Source: Alphaproteobacteria bacterium (GTDB taxonomy: Bacteria > Pseudomonadota > Alphaproteobacteria > Rhizobiales > GCA-2746425). Taken from it: a DNA stretch of 64,000 nt. The position numbers were made by a program, and so were the translations under genes. Where the stretch lies: NCBI GenBank assembly GCA_024743215.1, contig JANSWZ010000003.1, forward strand, positions 1 to 64,000, written 5' to 3'. Below the pieces are notes generated by a model. It did not search any database. It had not been told where the DNA came from and saw only the letters and a program-made list of their open reading frames with translations. Shown here piece by piece: positions 28,232 through 36,577 of the stretch (position 1 is the first letter of the stretch; every line of letters starts with the position of its first letter).

Positions 28232-28270
28232 ACCGGTGGACGGTGAAGGGGCGCTTAACCGCCCACCGGT
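28232..28270. repeat. Near-perfect 13-bp inverted repeat between the cupredoxin and methyltransferase genes
   Basis: ACCGGTGGACGGT (28232-28244) pairs with ACCGCCCACCGGT (28258-28270) with one mismatch (a G-T pair in the minus-strand RNA) and a 13-nt loop. It begins nine bases after the cupredoxin stop. No T-run follows on either strand, so it may protect mRNA ends or act as a weak terminator. Confidence 0.6.
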
Positions 28271-28278
28271 AGCAGCTA

Positions 28279-28602
28279 TTAATTTGAAACGATCTTGCCT
28301 TTCATGCCGGGATGTACCGCGCAGAAATAGTCGAAAGAACCGGATTTGGAGATTTTGATTTGGGCGGTGTTGCCTTTGCCCAGGCGTGGCGTGTTGAAAC
28401 TGCCATCTTTTGCCGTTGCGGTATGAGGTGCGCTGTCATCATTGACGAATGTGACTGTATCACCCGCTGCCACCGACAAATTCGCTGGTTGAAACTTCAT
28501 TCCCTTGATGCGCACGGTATGGTCGGCAGCCAGTGCGTTACCGGCGAGCATTACTGTGAGCACCAAAGCGCCGAGCGTCTTCATAATCATATTTCCAAAC
28601 AT
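28279..28602 (-). CDS. Small periplasmic cupredoxin (plastocyanin/amicyanin-like)
   Basis: A 107-aa type I copper protein. The signal peptide is residues 1-25 (MKTLGALVLTVMLAGNALA). Mature ligands are His60 in SAPHTATA, Cys94, His97 and Met100 in YFCAVHPGMKG, the standard H-C-H-M set. It should carry single electrons in the periplasm; the partner is unknown. The track start at 28662 is wrong: ATG 28602 has GGGAG seven bases upstream and gives the signal peptide. Confidence 0.92.
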   Translation of the reverse strand: MFGNMIMKTLGALVLTVMLAGNALAADHTVRIKGMKFQPANLSVAAGDTVTFVNDDSAPHTATAKDGSFNTPRLGKGNTAQIKISKSGSFDYFCAVHPGMKGKIVSN

Positions 28603-28744
28603 GTATTTTCTCCCGTTTGAGTGGGACCACGACCGATGCCGTTGTCTGAGAACATCTATCATTTGTTTACGTGTGTAAGACCGTGGTAAAAATCATTTAA
28701 ATTTGCGTTCTTGAGCGTGTTAAATTGAGCCAGGGTGCGTTTCT

Positions 28745-30349
28745 ATGAGCGACAAAATCTTTATAACCGCCATGGGGCACCTGTCGGTGGAGAGAGATGG
28801 GGAGGAAGTAAAACTTCCTTCTTCGCGCAAGACTCGAGCGCTGCTGGCTTATCTTGCTGTAACCGCACGGCCTCATCGCCGCGAACGGCTTTGTGAGTTG
28901 TTCTGGGATGTTCCAGACGACCCGCGTGGGGCGCTTCGGTGGTCACTTAGTAAATTGCGCGGCGTGCTGAATACGGAAGGTACCGAGCGCATTGTTGCCG
29001 ATCGGGAACGGGTTCAAATATCTGCCTCAGATATTGCAGTTGATTTCGTCATCATTCGAAAACGACTGTTGGAAAACCCTCCGCTCATACCTGCACAAGA
29101 ATTGCGGGATATGGCTGCAAAACTTGGCAATGTGCTGCTTGATGGGCTGGGTTATGGCAGCCAGGATGCGTTTGCAAGTTGGTTGGCCGCTGAGCGCGAA
29201 GATGTAAATTTGCTTAAATTGAATGTTTTGAGACGCCTGGCCCTGCATCCTGATATGAGTGTGACGGAAGCGGTCAGTTGGGCCAGACGGTGGACTGAGG
29301 CTGATCCTTTTGGTTCAAATGCAGCTGAAACCTATGTTTCGCTCCTTCGCCAAAGCGGGCAAACCGCTGAAGCAATACAGTTCATTGATGCCTATACAAC
29401 TGAATTGCGCAAAGCTGGTTTGGAGATCACCATCGATTTTGATGCCCATCCAGAATCCCAATCCAACAACGAGCCGAAAGCCGCGCCAAATCGAACGTTG
29501 CTGCTCAATCAGAATATCGGCTTTTGCCGAACCGATGACAATGTGCGCATCGCCTATGCGACCGTCGGCGAAGGACCTTCAATCGTGAAAGCCGCCAATT
29601 GGCTGAACCATTTGGAGCTCGATTGGGACAGTCCGATTTGGGGTGATACGTTCCAGGCCTGCGCCAATGGTCGAACTTTCATACGCTATGACGAGCGTGG
29701 CAATGGACTTTCTGATTGGGATGTTGATGACATCAGCCAGCGCGCCTTTGTCAGTGATTTGGAAACAGTTGTCGATGCGTTGAAGTTGAAAAAATTTCCA
29801 CTGCTCGGGATTTCTCAAGGCTGTGCTGTGTCCATCGAGTATGCGGTGCGTCATCCCGAACGGGTTTCGGCGCTTATTCTGGTTTCAGGATATGCCAGCG
29901 GGTGGCGTATCGGCGCAACAGAGGAAGAGCAGGAACGCCGCGAAGCCGTAATGACCCTGACAAAGCATGGATGGGGCACCAATAATCCTGCCTATCGACA
30001 TATTTTCTCACAAACATTCATGCCGGATGCAAAACCCGATGAGTTGGATTGGTTTGACGAGTTTCAACGCCAAACAACCTCTCCGGAAAACGCTGTTCGC
30101 TTTCAGCAGGCATTTGGCGATATCGATGTTCGGGACCTTTTGCCTCAAGTCAAAGTGCCGACTATCGTATTTCATTCAAAGGATGATCAGCGTATTTCGC
30201 TGGCTCAAGGCAGAGAAGTTGCCGCTGGCATTCCAGGTGCCCGGTTCGTACCTCTTGAAAGTAAAAATCACATTCTTTTAGGACATGAACCAGCCTGGAC
30301 GACATTTTTTGATGAGACAAACCGGTTTTTGGCGGAACACGGAATTTGA
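28745..30349 (+). CDS. SARP/BTAD-like regulator fused to an alpha/beta hydrolase
   Basis: A 534-aa two-part protein. Residues 1-95 form an OmpR-like winged helix (SRKTRALLAYLAVTARPHRRERLCELFW). About 100-235 form a helical BTAD-like region (WARRWTEADPFGSNAAETYVSLLRQSGQ). Residues 255-534 form an alpha/beta hydrolase with nucleophile Ser357 in GISQGCA, Asp480/481 in FHSKDDQR and His509 in KNHILLGHE. The full triad is present, so the hydrolase domain may be active or may serve as a ligand sensor, a one-component regulator in either case. It is divergent from the cupredoxin gene with a start-to-start gap of about 140 bp, so that gene is a possible target. Function is inference; the domains are clear. 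Confidence 0.87.
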   Translation: MSDKIFITAMGHLSVERDGEEVKLPSSRKTRALLAYLAVTARPHRRERLCELFWDVPDDPRGALRWSLSKLRGVLNTEGTERIVADRERVQISASDIAVDFVIIRKRLLENPPLIPAQELRDMAAKLGNVLLDGLGYGSQDAFASWLAAEREDVNLLKLNVLRRLALHPDMSVTEAVSWARRWTEADPFGSNAAETYVSLLRQSGQTAEAIQFIDAYTTELRKAGLEITIDFDAHPESQSNNEPKAAPNRTLLLNQNIGFCRTDDNVRIAYATVGEGPSIVKAANWLNHLELDWDSPIWGDTFQACANGRTFIRYDERGNGLSDWDVDDISQRAFVSDLETVVDALKLKKFPLLGISQGCAVSIEYAVRHPERVSALILVSGYASGWRIGATEEEQERREAVMTLTKHGWGTNNPAYRHIFSQTFMPDAKPDELDWFDEFQRQTTSPENAVRFQQAFGDIDVRDLLPQVKVPTIVFHSKDDQRISLAQGREVAAGIPGARFVPLESKNHILLGHEPAWTTFFDETNRFLAEHGI

Positions 30350-30377
30350 TACACGACATTTGACGGGTTCAAAGCGC

Positions 30378-30692
30378 TCACTCGTCCAGAACAGCTTCAA
30401 ACCCTTCAAACACAGGATGCCCGGCATAAATGCCCTTATTTGTTCCGGCATTTTTGTGAGCATCCCTGAAATTCTGGGATTTGGTCCACCCCACAAAGGC
30501 ATCGTGGCTTTCCCAGATTGTGTGGGATGCATAAAGCGTCGAGTTCGTGGCCTTATCAACAGGCCCTTTGAGCAGATGAAATTCTCTGAAGCCTGGCACT
30601 TGTTTCAGGCTTGAATTCCGATTGCGCCAGATATCTTCAAAAGCCTTTTCCTGTCCGTCGTTGATCTGGAATCTATTCATTGCAATATACAT
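30378..30692 (-). CDS. ABM-fold heme-degrading monooxygenase (IsdG/HmuQ-like)
   Basis: A 104-aa ferredoxin-fold protein, YIAMNRFQINDGQEKAFEDIWRNR, then VPGFREFHLLKGP and TLYASHTIWESHDAFVGWTKS. This is the pattern of HmuQ/IsdG-type enzymes, which open the heme ring and free iron in the cytosol; the NRF and the His/Trp-rich helix fit heme binding. It is the last gene of the receptor-exb-tonB operon, 69 bp after tonB, which supports a heme role. Other ABM enzymes act on quinones, so the substrate rests on context. Confidence 0.85.
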   Translation of the reverse strand: MYIAMNRFQINDGQEKAFEDIWRNRNSSLKQVPGFREFHLLKGPVDKATNSTLYASHTIWESHDAFVGWTKSQNFRDAHKNAGTNKGIYAGHPVFEGFEAVLDE

Positions 30693-30761
30693 TCGGGTCT
30701 TCTTTCCTGATTGTCTGGTTGGGGTTTTATGAAGTTCTTTTCAGGTTTTTTGCCGCCTATA

Positions 30762-32318
30762 TCAACGCCGGATTTCAACGGGGATTGTAAAACTCCGACG
30801 CGCGCCTTTTGGCGGTGCCGGAAATGGTGCTGCGCGGCGAATATGGGCCAGAGCCGCCTTGTCAATTTTGCTTGATCCTGAGCTTCTGGCAACGGATATG
30901 CCAGCCAGGCCGCCACTCGATGAAACCGAAAACCGGATGCGGACAGAGCCGCGCCCGCCAACGCGCTTTTGGCGCGTTCGCTGGATTTTCCGATAGATGA
31001 GGCCAGGGTAATTTGATGCTTTTGCATTGCCCGCAGCCTTGGTGTTGCTGCCCTTGCCACCGCCGCGAGAGGCTGTGGCCGAGGATTTTCCTGAGTTGTT
31101 TTGCGCGCTGCGCTGTGTCTTTGACTGGTTTCCCTTAGCAGCCGGTTGGCGTTTTTTGGCTTTCTTTTGCGTTTGTTTTTGGGTGGTTTTTTTGACAACT
31201 CGTTTTGGCTTACTGGCAATGATTTTACCATCATGTGGTTGTGGAGGCCTGGCTCTTGGAGCAGGTATTCCTTCTTCAGCCGTCTGAGCGACATCGGCTG
31301 CGATCGCAGTTTCAGCGGCGCGCGCAGATTTTAGAGGAGCAATTTGTGTGCTCAAGGCTTGGCGAATTTCCGGAGCAGGTTGAACCGCTGCAACTGAACC
31401 TTCGACACTTTGCAACTTTGGCCGGATGATTGCTTCCGGGGCAGGCGCAACTGACGCGTGGGGCACTGCTGATGCACTGGCCATTGGAGGCAATGCAGTC
31501 GGCGCCGGTTTTGCCGCTTGGCTTCGCTGAGGTGCCGCCGAGGGCTTTTGAATTTCATCAACGGGTTTTGCAACATCACTTGATGTTACCGTCGCATTGC
31601 TTTGTGCCGGGGCCGGTGTTTTGTCTGCCTGCTCATTTATTTGCAAAGATGATATCTGCGCTTTTGGGACTCCAGGCCTTTGAACCTCATTTTTCGCGGC
31701 TGCAATGGTATCGGTGATTGGCGGCATAAATGCAGTTTCGGCAGGTGTATCATGGCTTGTTGGCGTATCTGCGACGGCAGAAAGAGATGCTTTGGGTGTA
31801 CTGTCCGCGCTTTGAGTCGGGGTTGTTTTGGCAGCCATGGCATCAGGTTGCTGACTGTGCTGTGAAGCTGATGTTTTCGGTTGAGGCTCATCGCGCGGAT
31901 CCACGGCTGCAGTTTCAGTTGGCTCAGGTGGCGTTATTGGCGAAGACTTAACTGGTTTTGCCACAGGTTCTGATGAGGTCGTGGCTGTCGTTTGGGCTTT
32001 CGCACTTTCAAGTGGTTTTACCGCTGTTGGTTTGATGTCTTTGGTATCAGTGACTTGTTCAGCGGATGATGAAGAATCCTCAGGCTGAATGGATTCGGGC
32101 TCTGTCTGTGCCGTTTCTTCAGGCTCTGCACGGGCTATCATGTTGTCTTTCGACACCATGTCCGCAAAGCTGGTGCCTATCATTGCGACATCACCTTGCA
32201 CGCCGCCATCCAGCATTTCATCCACCGGGCTGTCGGTGAAAAACAACGCTATTGAGGCATGACACAGCACAGACAGTGCCAAGGAAATTGCGACAATGGA
32301 GGGCGTGGTTATTTTCAT
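30762..32318 (-). CDS. tonB: TonB-family energy transducer, heme-system specific
   Basis: A 518-aa protein, twice the usual TonB length. It has an N-terminal membrane anchor (IVAISLALSVLCHASIALFF), then about 350 residues of Pro/Ala/Gln/Ser/Thr-rich periplasm-spanning sequence, a Lys/Gln-rich stretch (KKTTQKQTQKKAKKRQ), and a C-terminal TonB domain (RGSVRIRFSVSSSGGLAGISV ... APFPAPPKGARRSFTIPVEI). It passes energy from ExbB/ExbD to the outer-membrane receptor. The start overlaps the end of the second exbD by four bases. The long linker may reflect a wide periplasm or low-complexity expansion. Confidence 0.92.
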   Translation of the reverse strand: MKITTPSIVAISLALSVLCHASIALFFTDSPVDEMLDGGVQGDVAMIGTSFADMVSKDNMIARAEPEETAQTEPESIQPEDSSSSAEQVTDTKDIKPTAVKPLESAKAQTTATTSSEPVAKPVKSSPITPPEPTETAAVDPRDEPQPKTSASQHSQQPDAMAAKTTPTQSADSTPKASLSAVADTPTSHDTPAETAFMPPITDTIAAAKNEVQRPGVPKAQISSLQINEQADKTPAPAQSNATVTSSDVAKPVDEIQKPSAAPQRSQAAKPAPTALPPMASASAVPHASVAPAPEAIIRPKLQSVEGSVAAVQPAPEIRQALSTQIAPLKSARAAETAIAADVAQTAEEGIPAPRARPPQPHDGKIIASKPKRVVKKTTQKQTQKKAKKRQPAAKGNQSKTQRSAQNNSGKSSATASRGGGKGSNTKAAGNAKASNYPGLIYRKIQRTRQKRVGGRGSVRIRFSVSSSGGLAGISVARSSGSSKIDKAALAHIRRAAPFPAPPKGARRSFTIPVEIRR

Positions 32319-32734
32319 TGGGGTTGTCTTTTTTCAGCCACCAGAAGGATTTTTTCAGCGCCGGCTGCCTGCAGTTTTGCAGTGGTCTCCAGCAGTCTGG
32401 CAGCGGATAAATTCCGGTCCGGGATCAGGCGTATGGTTTTGTTTGATTGTCCGGCTTCCGCGCTGCGTTTCAGTGCCGCCTGCGCGTAAACGCCTGCATC
32501 ACTCACAGGTTGCCCTCGATAGGTCAGGCGACCATCGGAGAGGATTGCCAGGGCATCTGGCATCTGTTCGCCCTGTTTGCTTTCCAGATCCATCAAGGTG
32601 ACATCGGGATCCAAAGGCGGTGCCAGAGTTCCGGCAATGAGAAAGAAAATAAGCATCAGAAAGACGATGTTGATGAGGGCAATCGTCGGTTCTTGCGGTT
32701 TTCTCAGACTGGTTGGCGATTCAAGTTTGATCAT
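32315..32734 (-). CDS. ExbD-like protein with Asn in place of the membrane Asp
   Basis: A 139-aa protein with one N-terminal transmembrane helix and a periplasmic domain, the ExbD/TolR layout. In the helix, where ExbD normally reads LIDV with the proton-carrying Asp (Asp25 in E. coli), this protein reads ALINIVFLMLIFFLI with Asn22. It therefore should not carry protons alone, and may form a heterodimer with the canonical ExbD encoded just upstream. It is eight bases downstream of the first exbD and overlaps tonB by four bases, so expression is tightly linked. Confidence 0.85.
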   Translation of the reverse strand: MIKLESPTSLRKPQEPTIALINIVFLMLIFFLIAGTLAPPLDPDVTLMDLESKQGEQMPDALAILSDGRLTYRGQPVSDAGVYAQAALKRSAEAGQSNKTIRLIPDRNLSAARLLETTAKLQAAGAEKILLVAEKRQPQ

Positions 32735-32741
32735 TGAGGCT

Positions 32742-33131
32742 CTATCCAGACTTCAGAAAGCGTACGGCAAATGTTTCACCGCGAAATGAATTCAGAACAT
32801 CTACGAGACGTTGTGAGGTGACACTGTCGGTGACGCTGATCAACACTGTTGGTCGCGCAGAGGGCGCGAGGGCCTTGATGGCTGACGTCAAGTCCGGAAA
32901 ACCGGTTTCAACACCGTTGATCAGAACTTCTTCAGGCTTCAGGGACAGGAAAACGGGCCGTTCAGGCGACGACGCGGCAGCGGACCCGCCTCTGGCGCTT
33001 GCTATTTCGATCTCTGCGAATTTGGTGAATGTTGACGACAACATGAAAAACAGCAGCAGCAGAAATATCACATCAATGAGCGATGTGAGCGAAAGTCGCC
33101 TTTGCCTTTGCAATGCACCCTGAAGCTTCAT
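32742..33131 (-). CDS. exbD: ExbD (canonical, membrane Asp present)
   Basis: A 129-aa ExbD/TolR protein: an N-terminal basic stretch, then a single helix LTSLIDVIFLLLLFFMLSSTF with the conserved Asp20, and a periplasmic domain. With ExbB it forms the proton-driven motor that energises TonB. The ATG abuts the end of exbB with no gap. It is paralogous to the following gene, which has lost the Asp. Confidence 0.92.
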   Translation of the reverse strand: MKLQGALQRQRRLSLTSLIDVIFLLLLFFMLSSTFTKFAEIEIASARGGSAAASSPERPVFLSLKPEEVLINGVETGFPDLTSAIKALAPSARPTVLISVTDSVTSQRLVDVLNSFRGETFAVRFLKSG

Positions 33132-33830
33132 TTACGCAGGTGCCTCCACCCCATCCGTGTCGAAGCTGCTGGAGCCTCGGTCGGTCTGGCTAGAAAACTG
33201 CAATCCGGGATTGAACAGTTCAACAAGGGCTGATTCCATTTCCATGCGTTCATTGGCGACGCGGCTTTCAAAATAGGTCAGGCAAAGCGAAGTCGGCATG
33301 GCAACAGCCAAACCGACGGCCGTGGTCAAAAGAGCCACCCAAATGCCGCCTGCCAGCAGTGAGGGGTCAACCGAGCTTCCTGCGCCCTGAAGCTTTTGAA
33401 AGGCTTCAATCATGCCAAGAACAGTTCCAAACAGGCCTAGAAGCGGTGCGATCTGCGCAATTGAATCCAAGGCCCTAAAGCCGCTTTGCAGTCGGTGTAT
33501 GGATTGCATTGCCTGTGCGGTCAGGACTTCTTCAGCGTCATCCCGGTTTTCTCCGCGCTGCTCCAGCAAATACATGGTTCTGGCGACCAGTGCTGACAAA
33601 ACACCATTTTGCCCGACCAGGCTCTGATGAGCTTTTGACCGGTTATTTAGCGACCAAAAATGCATTGCCTTGTGCACAGGCCCATGTCGGCCGACACGCA
33701 AGGTCCAAAACTGCCAGAACTTCACAAGAACAATTGCAAATGACAGAACCGATAGCGCTACTAAAAGCGTGACAACTGGTCCGCCAAGCTCCAGAAAATC
33801 CAGTGCGGTTGTTAAAGCCTGATCAAACAT
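33132..33830 (-). CDS. exbB: ExbB/MotA-TolQ family proton channel subunit
   Basis: This protein of about 232 aa has three helices: LVALSVLSFAIVLVKFWQFW near the start, and the conserved APLLGLFGTVLGMIEAFQ and GGIWVALLTTAVGLAVAMPTSLCL pair. It forms the pentameric channel around ExbD. The track start 33842 is a TTG overlapping the upstream gene. ATG 33830 lies one base after that gene's TGA with GGAG 12 bases upstream, so I prefer it; translation is probably coupled. Confidence 0.93.
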   Translation of the reverse strand: MFDQALTTALDFLELGGPVVTLLVALSVLSFAIVLVKFWQFWTLRVGRHGPVHKAMHFWSLNNRSKAHQSLVGQNGVLSALVARTMYLLEQRGENRDDAEEVLTAQAMQSIHRLQSGFRALDSIAQIAPLLGLFGTVLGMIEAFQKLQGAGSSVDPSLLAGGIWVALLTTAVGLAVAMPTSLCLTYFESRVANERMEMESALVELFNPGLQFSSQTDRGSSSFDTDGVEAPA

Positions 33831-33831
33831 A

Positions 33832-34269
33832 TCAACCGGCAAGCTCCACTGGTGTTCTGGTGTTGAGTTTCAATTGATCATCACACGCCAGTGAAACACC
33901 AGCCTGCCCCTCGCAACTGTTGGTTCCGTTGATCAGGATGCGCTTGATAGTGTCACAGGATAAATCTGGCAGATCGAATTGTCTGACGCGCATTCTGCCG
34001 ATTGGAATTGCTTCAAAATCCAGCAATGTCAGTCTCTCGACAATGTCGTCCTGATTGAAGACAACAGCTTCGAAGGACAGCTGCTCCAGGCCATCGGACA
34101 ATCCGTTTTGAACAACAAAGATAAGCCGACACGTCTGATCGGTTGGCTGCAATGCATTCAATTCAAGAAGGAGGGATGGTTCGGCATTGTCTTGCGCAAA
34201 GGCAGTGCCGGACAATGTCAGTGCCACGGCAAAAAGCCGTGACGCCAGCGGATGAATAAGAGCATTCAT
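33832..34269 (-). CDS. Small periplasmic protein of the heme-TonB operon, function unknown
   Basis: A 145-aa protein with a signal peptide (SRLFAVALTLSGTAFAQ). The mature part has four or five Cys (QTCRLIFVVQNG, DLSCDTIK, TNSCEGQ, SLACDDQ), so disulfides are likely. The core LEQLSFEAVVFNQDDIVERLTLLDFE looks like a small beta-sandwich. It lies between the receptor gene (20 bp) and exbB (about one base), so it should be co-produced with the receptor system. I cannot name the family; a receptor- or motor-associated accessory role is inferred from position only. Confidence 0.8.
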   Translation of the reverse strand: MNALIHPLASRLFAVALTLSGTAFAQDNAEPSLLLELNALQPTDQTCRLIFVVQNGLSDGLEQLSFEAVVFNQDDIVERLTLLDFEAIPIGRMRVRQFDLPDLSCDTIKRILINGTNSCEGQAGVSLACDDQLKLNTRTPVELAG

Positions 34270-34289
34270 GAAGAGTGTGGTCCTTTTGC

Positions 34290-36386
34290 TTACCAGGTAA
34301 ATGTCTTTGCCAGAGAGACACGGAAATCACGGCCTTTGCCTGGGTCGCCAGCCAGATTGTTTTGGTAGGATTCATCAAACAGATTATCGACACCGGCCTG
34401 CAGTTCCAGGCCATCCAGCGCGGCGATTTCCTGAAACTCGGGCTTCCACGTCAGGAACAGATTATGCACATCATAAGCATCAAATGGTCCAGTGCTGGAC
34501 CCGGTCTCTATGTCGGCTACGAACAAGGAGCGCACGCCGAATTCAAGACCATGTTCAATGATGCGGCCACCGACAGTGATGGAAACCTGGTCTGCTGGAA
34601 TGGATGTCAGGTCTTCACCTGTCTCGGTGTTTTCGCCCCTTATGATGCTGCCGGCAAAACGTGTGAAGAACACGTCAGTTTCAAATGATCCTTCAACTTC
34701 GATCCCGTGAATGCGCGCTTCACCGACATTGATCTTGTAAGGATTGGTTGTGCCGCCTGTGGCCAGCGGATTGGTCTCAATCAAATTTGTCAGATCATTG
34801 TGAAAGGCCGTCGTTTTCATCGAAAATTGCGACCCAGCGACCAATAGATCGGGAACAGATACTGCAAAGCCAATTTCATAATTGTTGGAGTCTTCGGGCT
34901 TCAGATCGGGGCTGATTGCGTTCGGCGCTGTGAAACCACTGTCCGTTGACAGCATTTCATCCAACGTCGCTGCGCGCTCTGTATGCGCGACAGATCCAAA
35001 GACCGAAAACACGTCATTGAATTTGTAGAGTGCCGCCAATTTGGGAGAAAACAGCACCAGATCTGTCTGGCCGTCGATACCTGTTGAGGGATCAGCTTCA
35101 AGGTTGACCAAATCCAGCCGAGCGCCAGCTATTACAGTCAGTCGTTCATCCCAAATGAACTCGTCCTGTATGTAGGCTCCGAATTTTGTATCTGTCCCTT
35201 CCGGGTGGAAGGATATTGATCCCGAAGCGTCTTCGGCTGTTCTGGTCTGGTGACTGAACTGACCACCAATGGTGAGGAAGTTTTCGTAGGTGTCACCGAC
35301 GGCTTCAAATGTGTTTTCAACGCGCGCGGCCCATGTTTCATAGGCGTAAGCAGAGTCTGGGAAGAAAGCCACACTGGTGTCTGTTTGTTCAACAGCAGTA
35401 TCAGACCATGACAGGTTGACCTTGAGATCCAGCAAGGGGTTGTTCAGACCGGGGTTTTCATAGGAGATGACGGCCGTCTGATCTACGGTCTCCCTGTCTG
35501 TTGTACCAAAGGCCGCAATTGTGCCTGTTTGAGAATAGTCTGTATCGTCCTCATCGCTCTGCCAGCGCTCATAAGATATTTTCAGCTTTTGCTCATTGTC
35601 TGCACCGAAACTGAATGTTCCCTTTAGAAGACCGGAGAAGGCATCAAACTCAGTGCCCGACAGTATAACGCCTGCACCTGTTTCAAAATCGTCGCTGCGA
35701 CGGTAAGTGCCGGTTGCGAGAAATTCTGCATGCTCGTTCAAGCGCAATGCCAGGAGGGGAGAAAACAGGATGCCATCCTGATTGGAGTTGTATCCAGATT
35801 TGAGTCTGAGAGCAGTGGTCTGGCCTTCAGCAAGGAAGTCTGCGGCATCTTTGGTCGTGAGATTGATGACACCACCCAAGGCACCTGATCCGTAAAGTGT
35901 GGAAGATGCAGGTCCGCGCAGAACTTCGACGCTTTTGTAGAGTTCCGGGTCAGAAAAGAACGAGCCCATGCGATACTGTTCATAGAATTTCACAGCACCG
36001 TCCACATTCACGATGATTTTTGATTCGTCGGATGATTCAAGTGCACCAATGCCGCGGATGTTGAAGGATTGTCCGACAATACGGTCACTTCCTACGGCCT
36101 GCACACCGGGCACAGTTTCAAACAGCTCGCCAATGGTTGTGGCCTCAGCCTGATCTATGTCTTCCTGCTCAATAACCGTCACGGCCTGGGGGGTGTTAAT
36201 GGCAATTTTTTCTGCACCCGCGCCCAATATCAGTCGCTGCAACAATGTCGTGCGACCTTCATCTGTTTCGGACACTTCAGCGTCTTGCGTCCCGGCGTCC
36301 TGGGCCATCGAAAATCCATTTATTGCCAACGCTCCAAGCGCCACGCCACTTGCCATGGTGAGAACACCCTTTGTTGTTCGCCTCAT
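34290..36386 (-). CDS. hmuR: TonB-dependent outer-membrane heme/hemoprotein receptor
   Basis: A 698-aa outer-membrane receptor. It has a signal peptide (GVALGALAINGFSMAQ), a plug domain (INTPQAVTVIEQEDIDQAEATTI ... FNIRGIGALESSDE), a 22-strand-type barrel, and a terminal aromatic (SLAKTFTW) needed for BAM insertion. GFTAPNAISPDLKPEDSNNYEIGF corresponds to the FRAP/NPNL-region signature of heme and hemoglobin receptors, in altered form. GGAG lies five bases before the ATG. It heads the operon receptor-exbB-exbD-exbD-tonB-monooxygenase, and its promoter region contains the TGA-N9-TCA palindrome. Context makes heme the likely ligand. Confidence 0.92.
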   Translation of the reverse strand: MRRTTKGVLTMASGVALGALAINGFSMAQDAGTQDAEVSETDEGRTTLLQRLILGAGAEKIAINTPQAVTVIEQEDIDQAEATTIGELFETVPGVQAVGSDRIVGQSFNIRGIGALESSDESKIIVNVDGAVKFYEQYRMGSFFSDPELYKSVEVLRGPASSTLYGSGALGGVINLTTKDAADFLAEGQTTALRLKSGYNSNQDGILFSPLLALRLNEHAEFLATGTYRRSDDFETGAGVILSGTEFDAFSGLLKGTFSFGADNEQKLKISYERWQSDEDDTDYSQTGTIAAFGTTDRETVDQTAVISYENPGLNNPLLDLKVNLSWSDTAVEQTDTSVAFFPDSAYAYETWAARVENTFEAVGDTYENFLTIGGQFSHQTRTAEDASGSISFHPEGTDTKFGAYIQDEFIWDERLTVIAGARLDLVNLEADPSTGIDGQTDLVLFSPKLAALYKFNDVFSVFGSVAHTERAATLDEMLSTDSGFTAPNAISPDLKPEDSNNYEIGFAVSVPDLLVAGSQFSMKTTAFHNDLTNLIETNPLATGGTTNPYKINVGEARIHGIEVEGSFETDVFFTRFAGSIIRGENTETGEDLTSIPADQVSITVGGRIIEHGLEFGVRSLFVADIETGSSTGPFDAYDVHNLFLTWKPEFQEIAALDGLELQAGVDNLFDESYQNNLAGDPGKGRDFRVSLAKTFTW

Positions 36387-36453
36387 ACAAACTCCTATGT
36401 TTGGGTTTGCTGGCTGGCGCGTGCTTGCTGGCTGTTCAAATTCGTAAAATTCA

Positions 36454-36480
36454 ATAACTTGACAATTATACTCAAGTTAT
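36454..36480. promoter_or_regulatory. Iron-responsive operator candidate (RirA-type TGA-N9-TCA palindrome)
   Basis: ATAACTTGA and TCAAGTTAT are perfect 9-bp inverted repeats around a 9-nt spacer, so the core is TGA-N9-TCA, the pattern of the RirA-bound iron-responsive operator in rhizobia. It sits 68 bp upstream of the receptor start and 98 bp upstream of hemP. It covers a TATAAT hexamer on the minus strand and a TTGACA hexamer on the plus strand, so a bound repressor could block both directions. Confidence 0.75.
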
Positions 36481-36577
36481 GTTGTTGGTATTTAACTAGA
36501 GTAAATGAGTCAAGTTTAATTGTTAAAAGCCAAGCCAGCAAATGCGAGCCAGGCCTGCGAGTATCGGGTCCTAGTCA

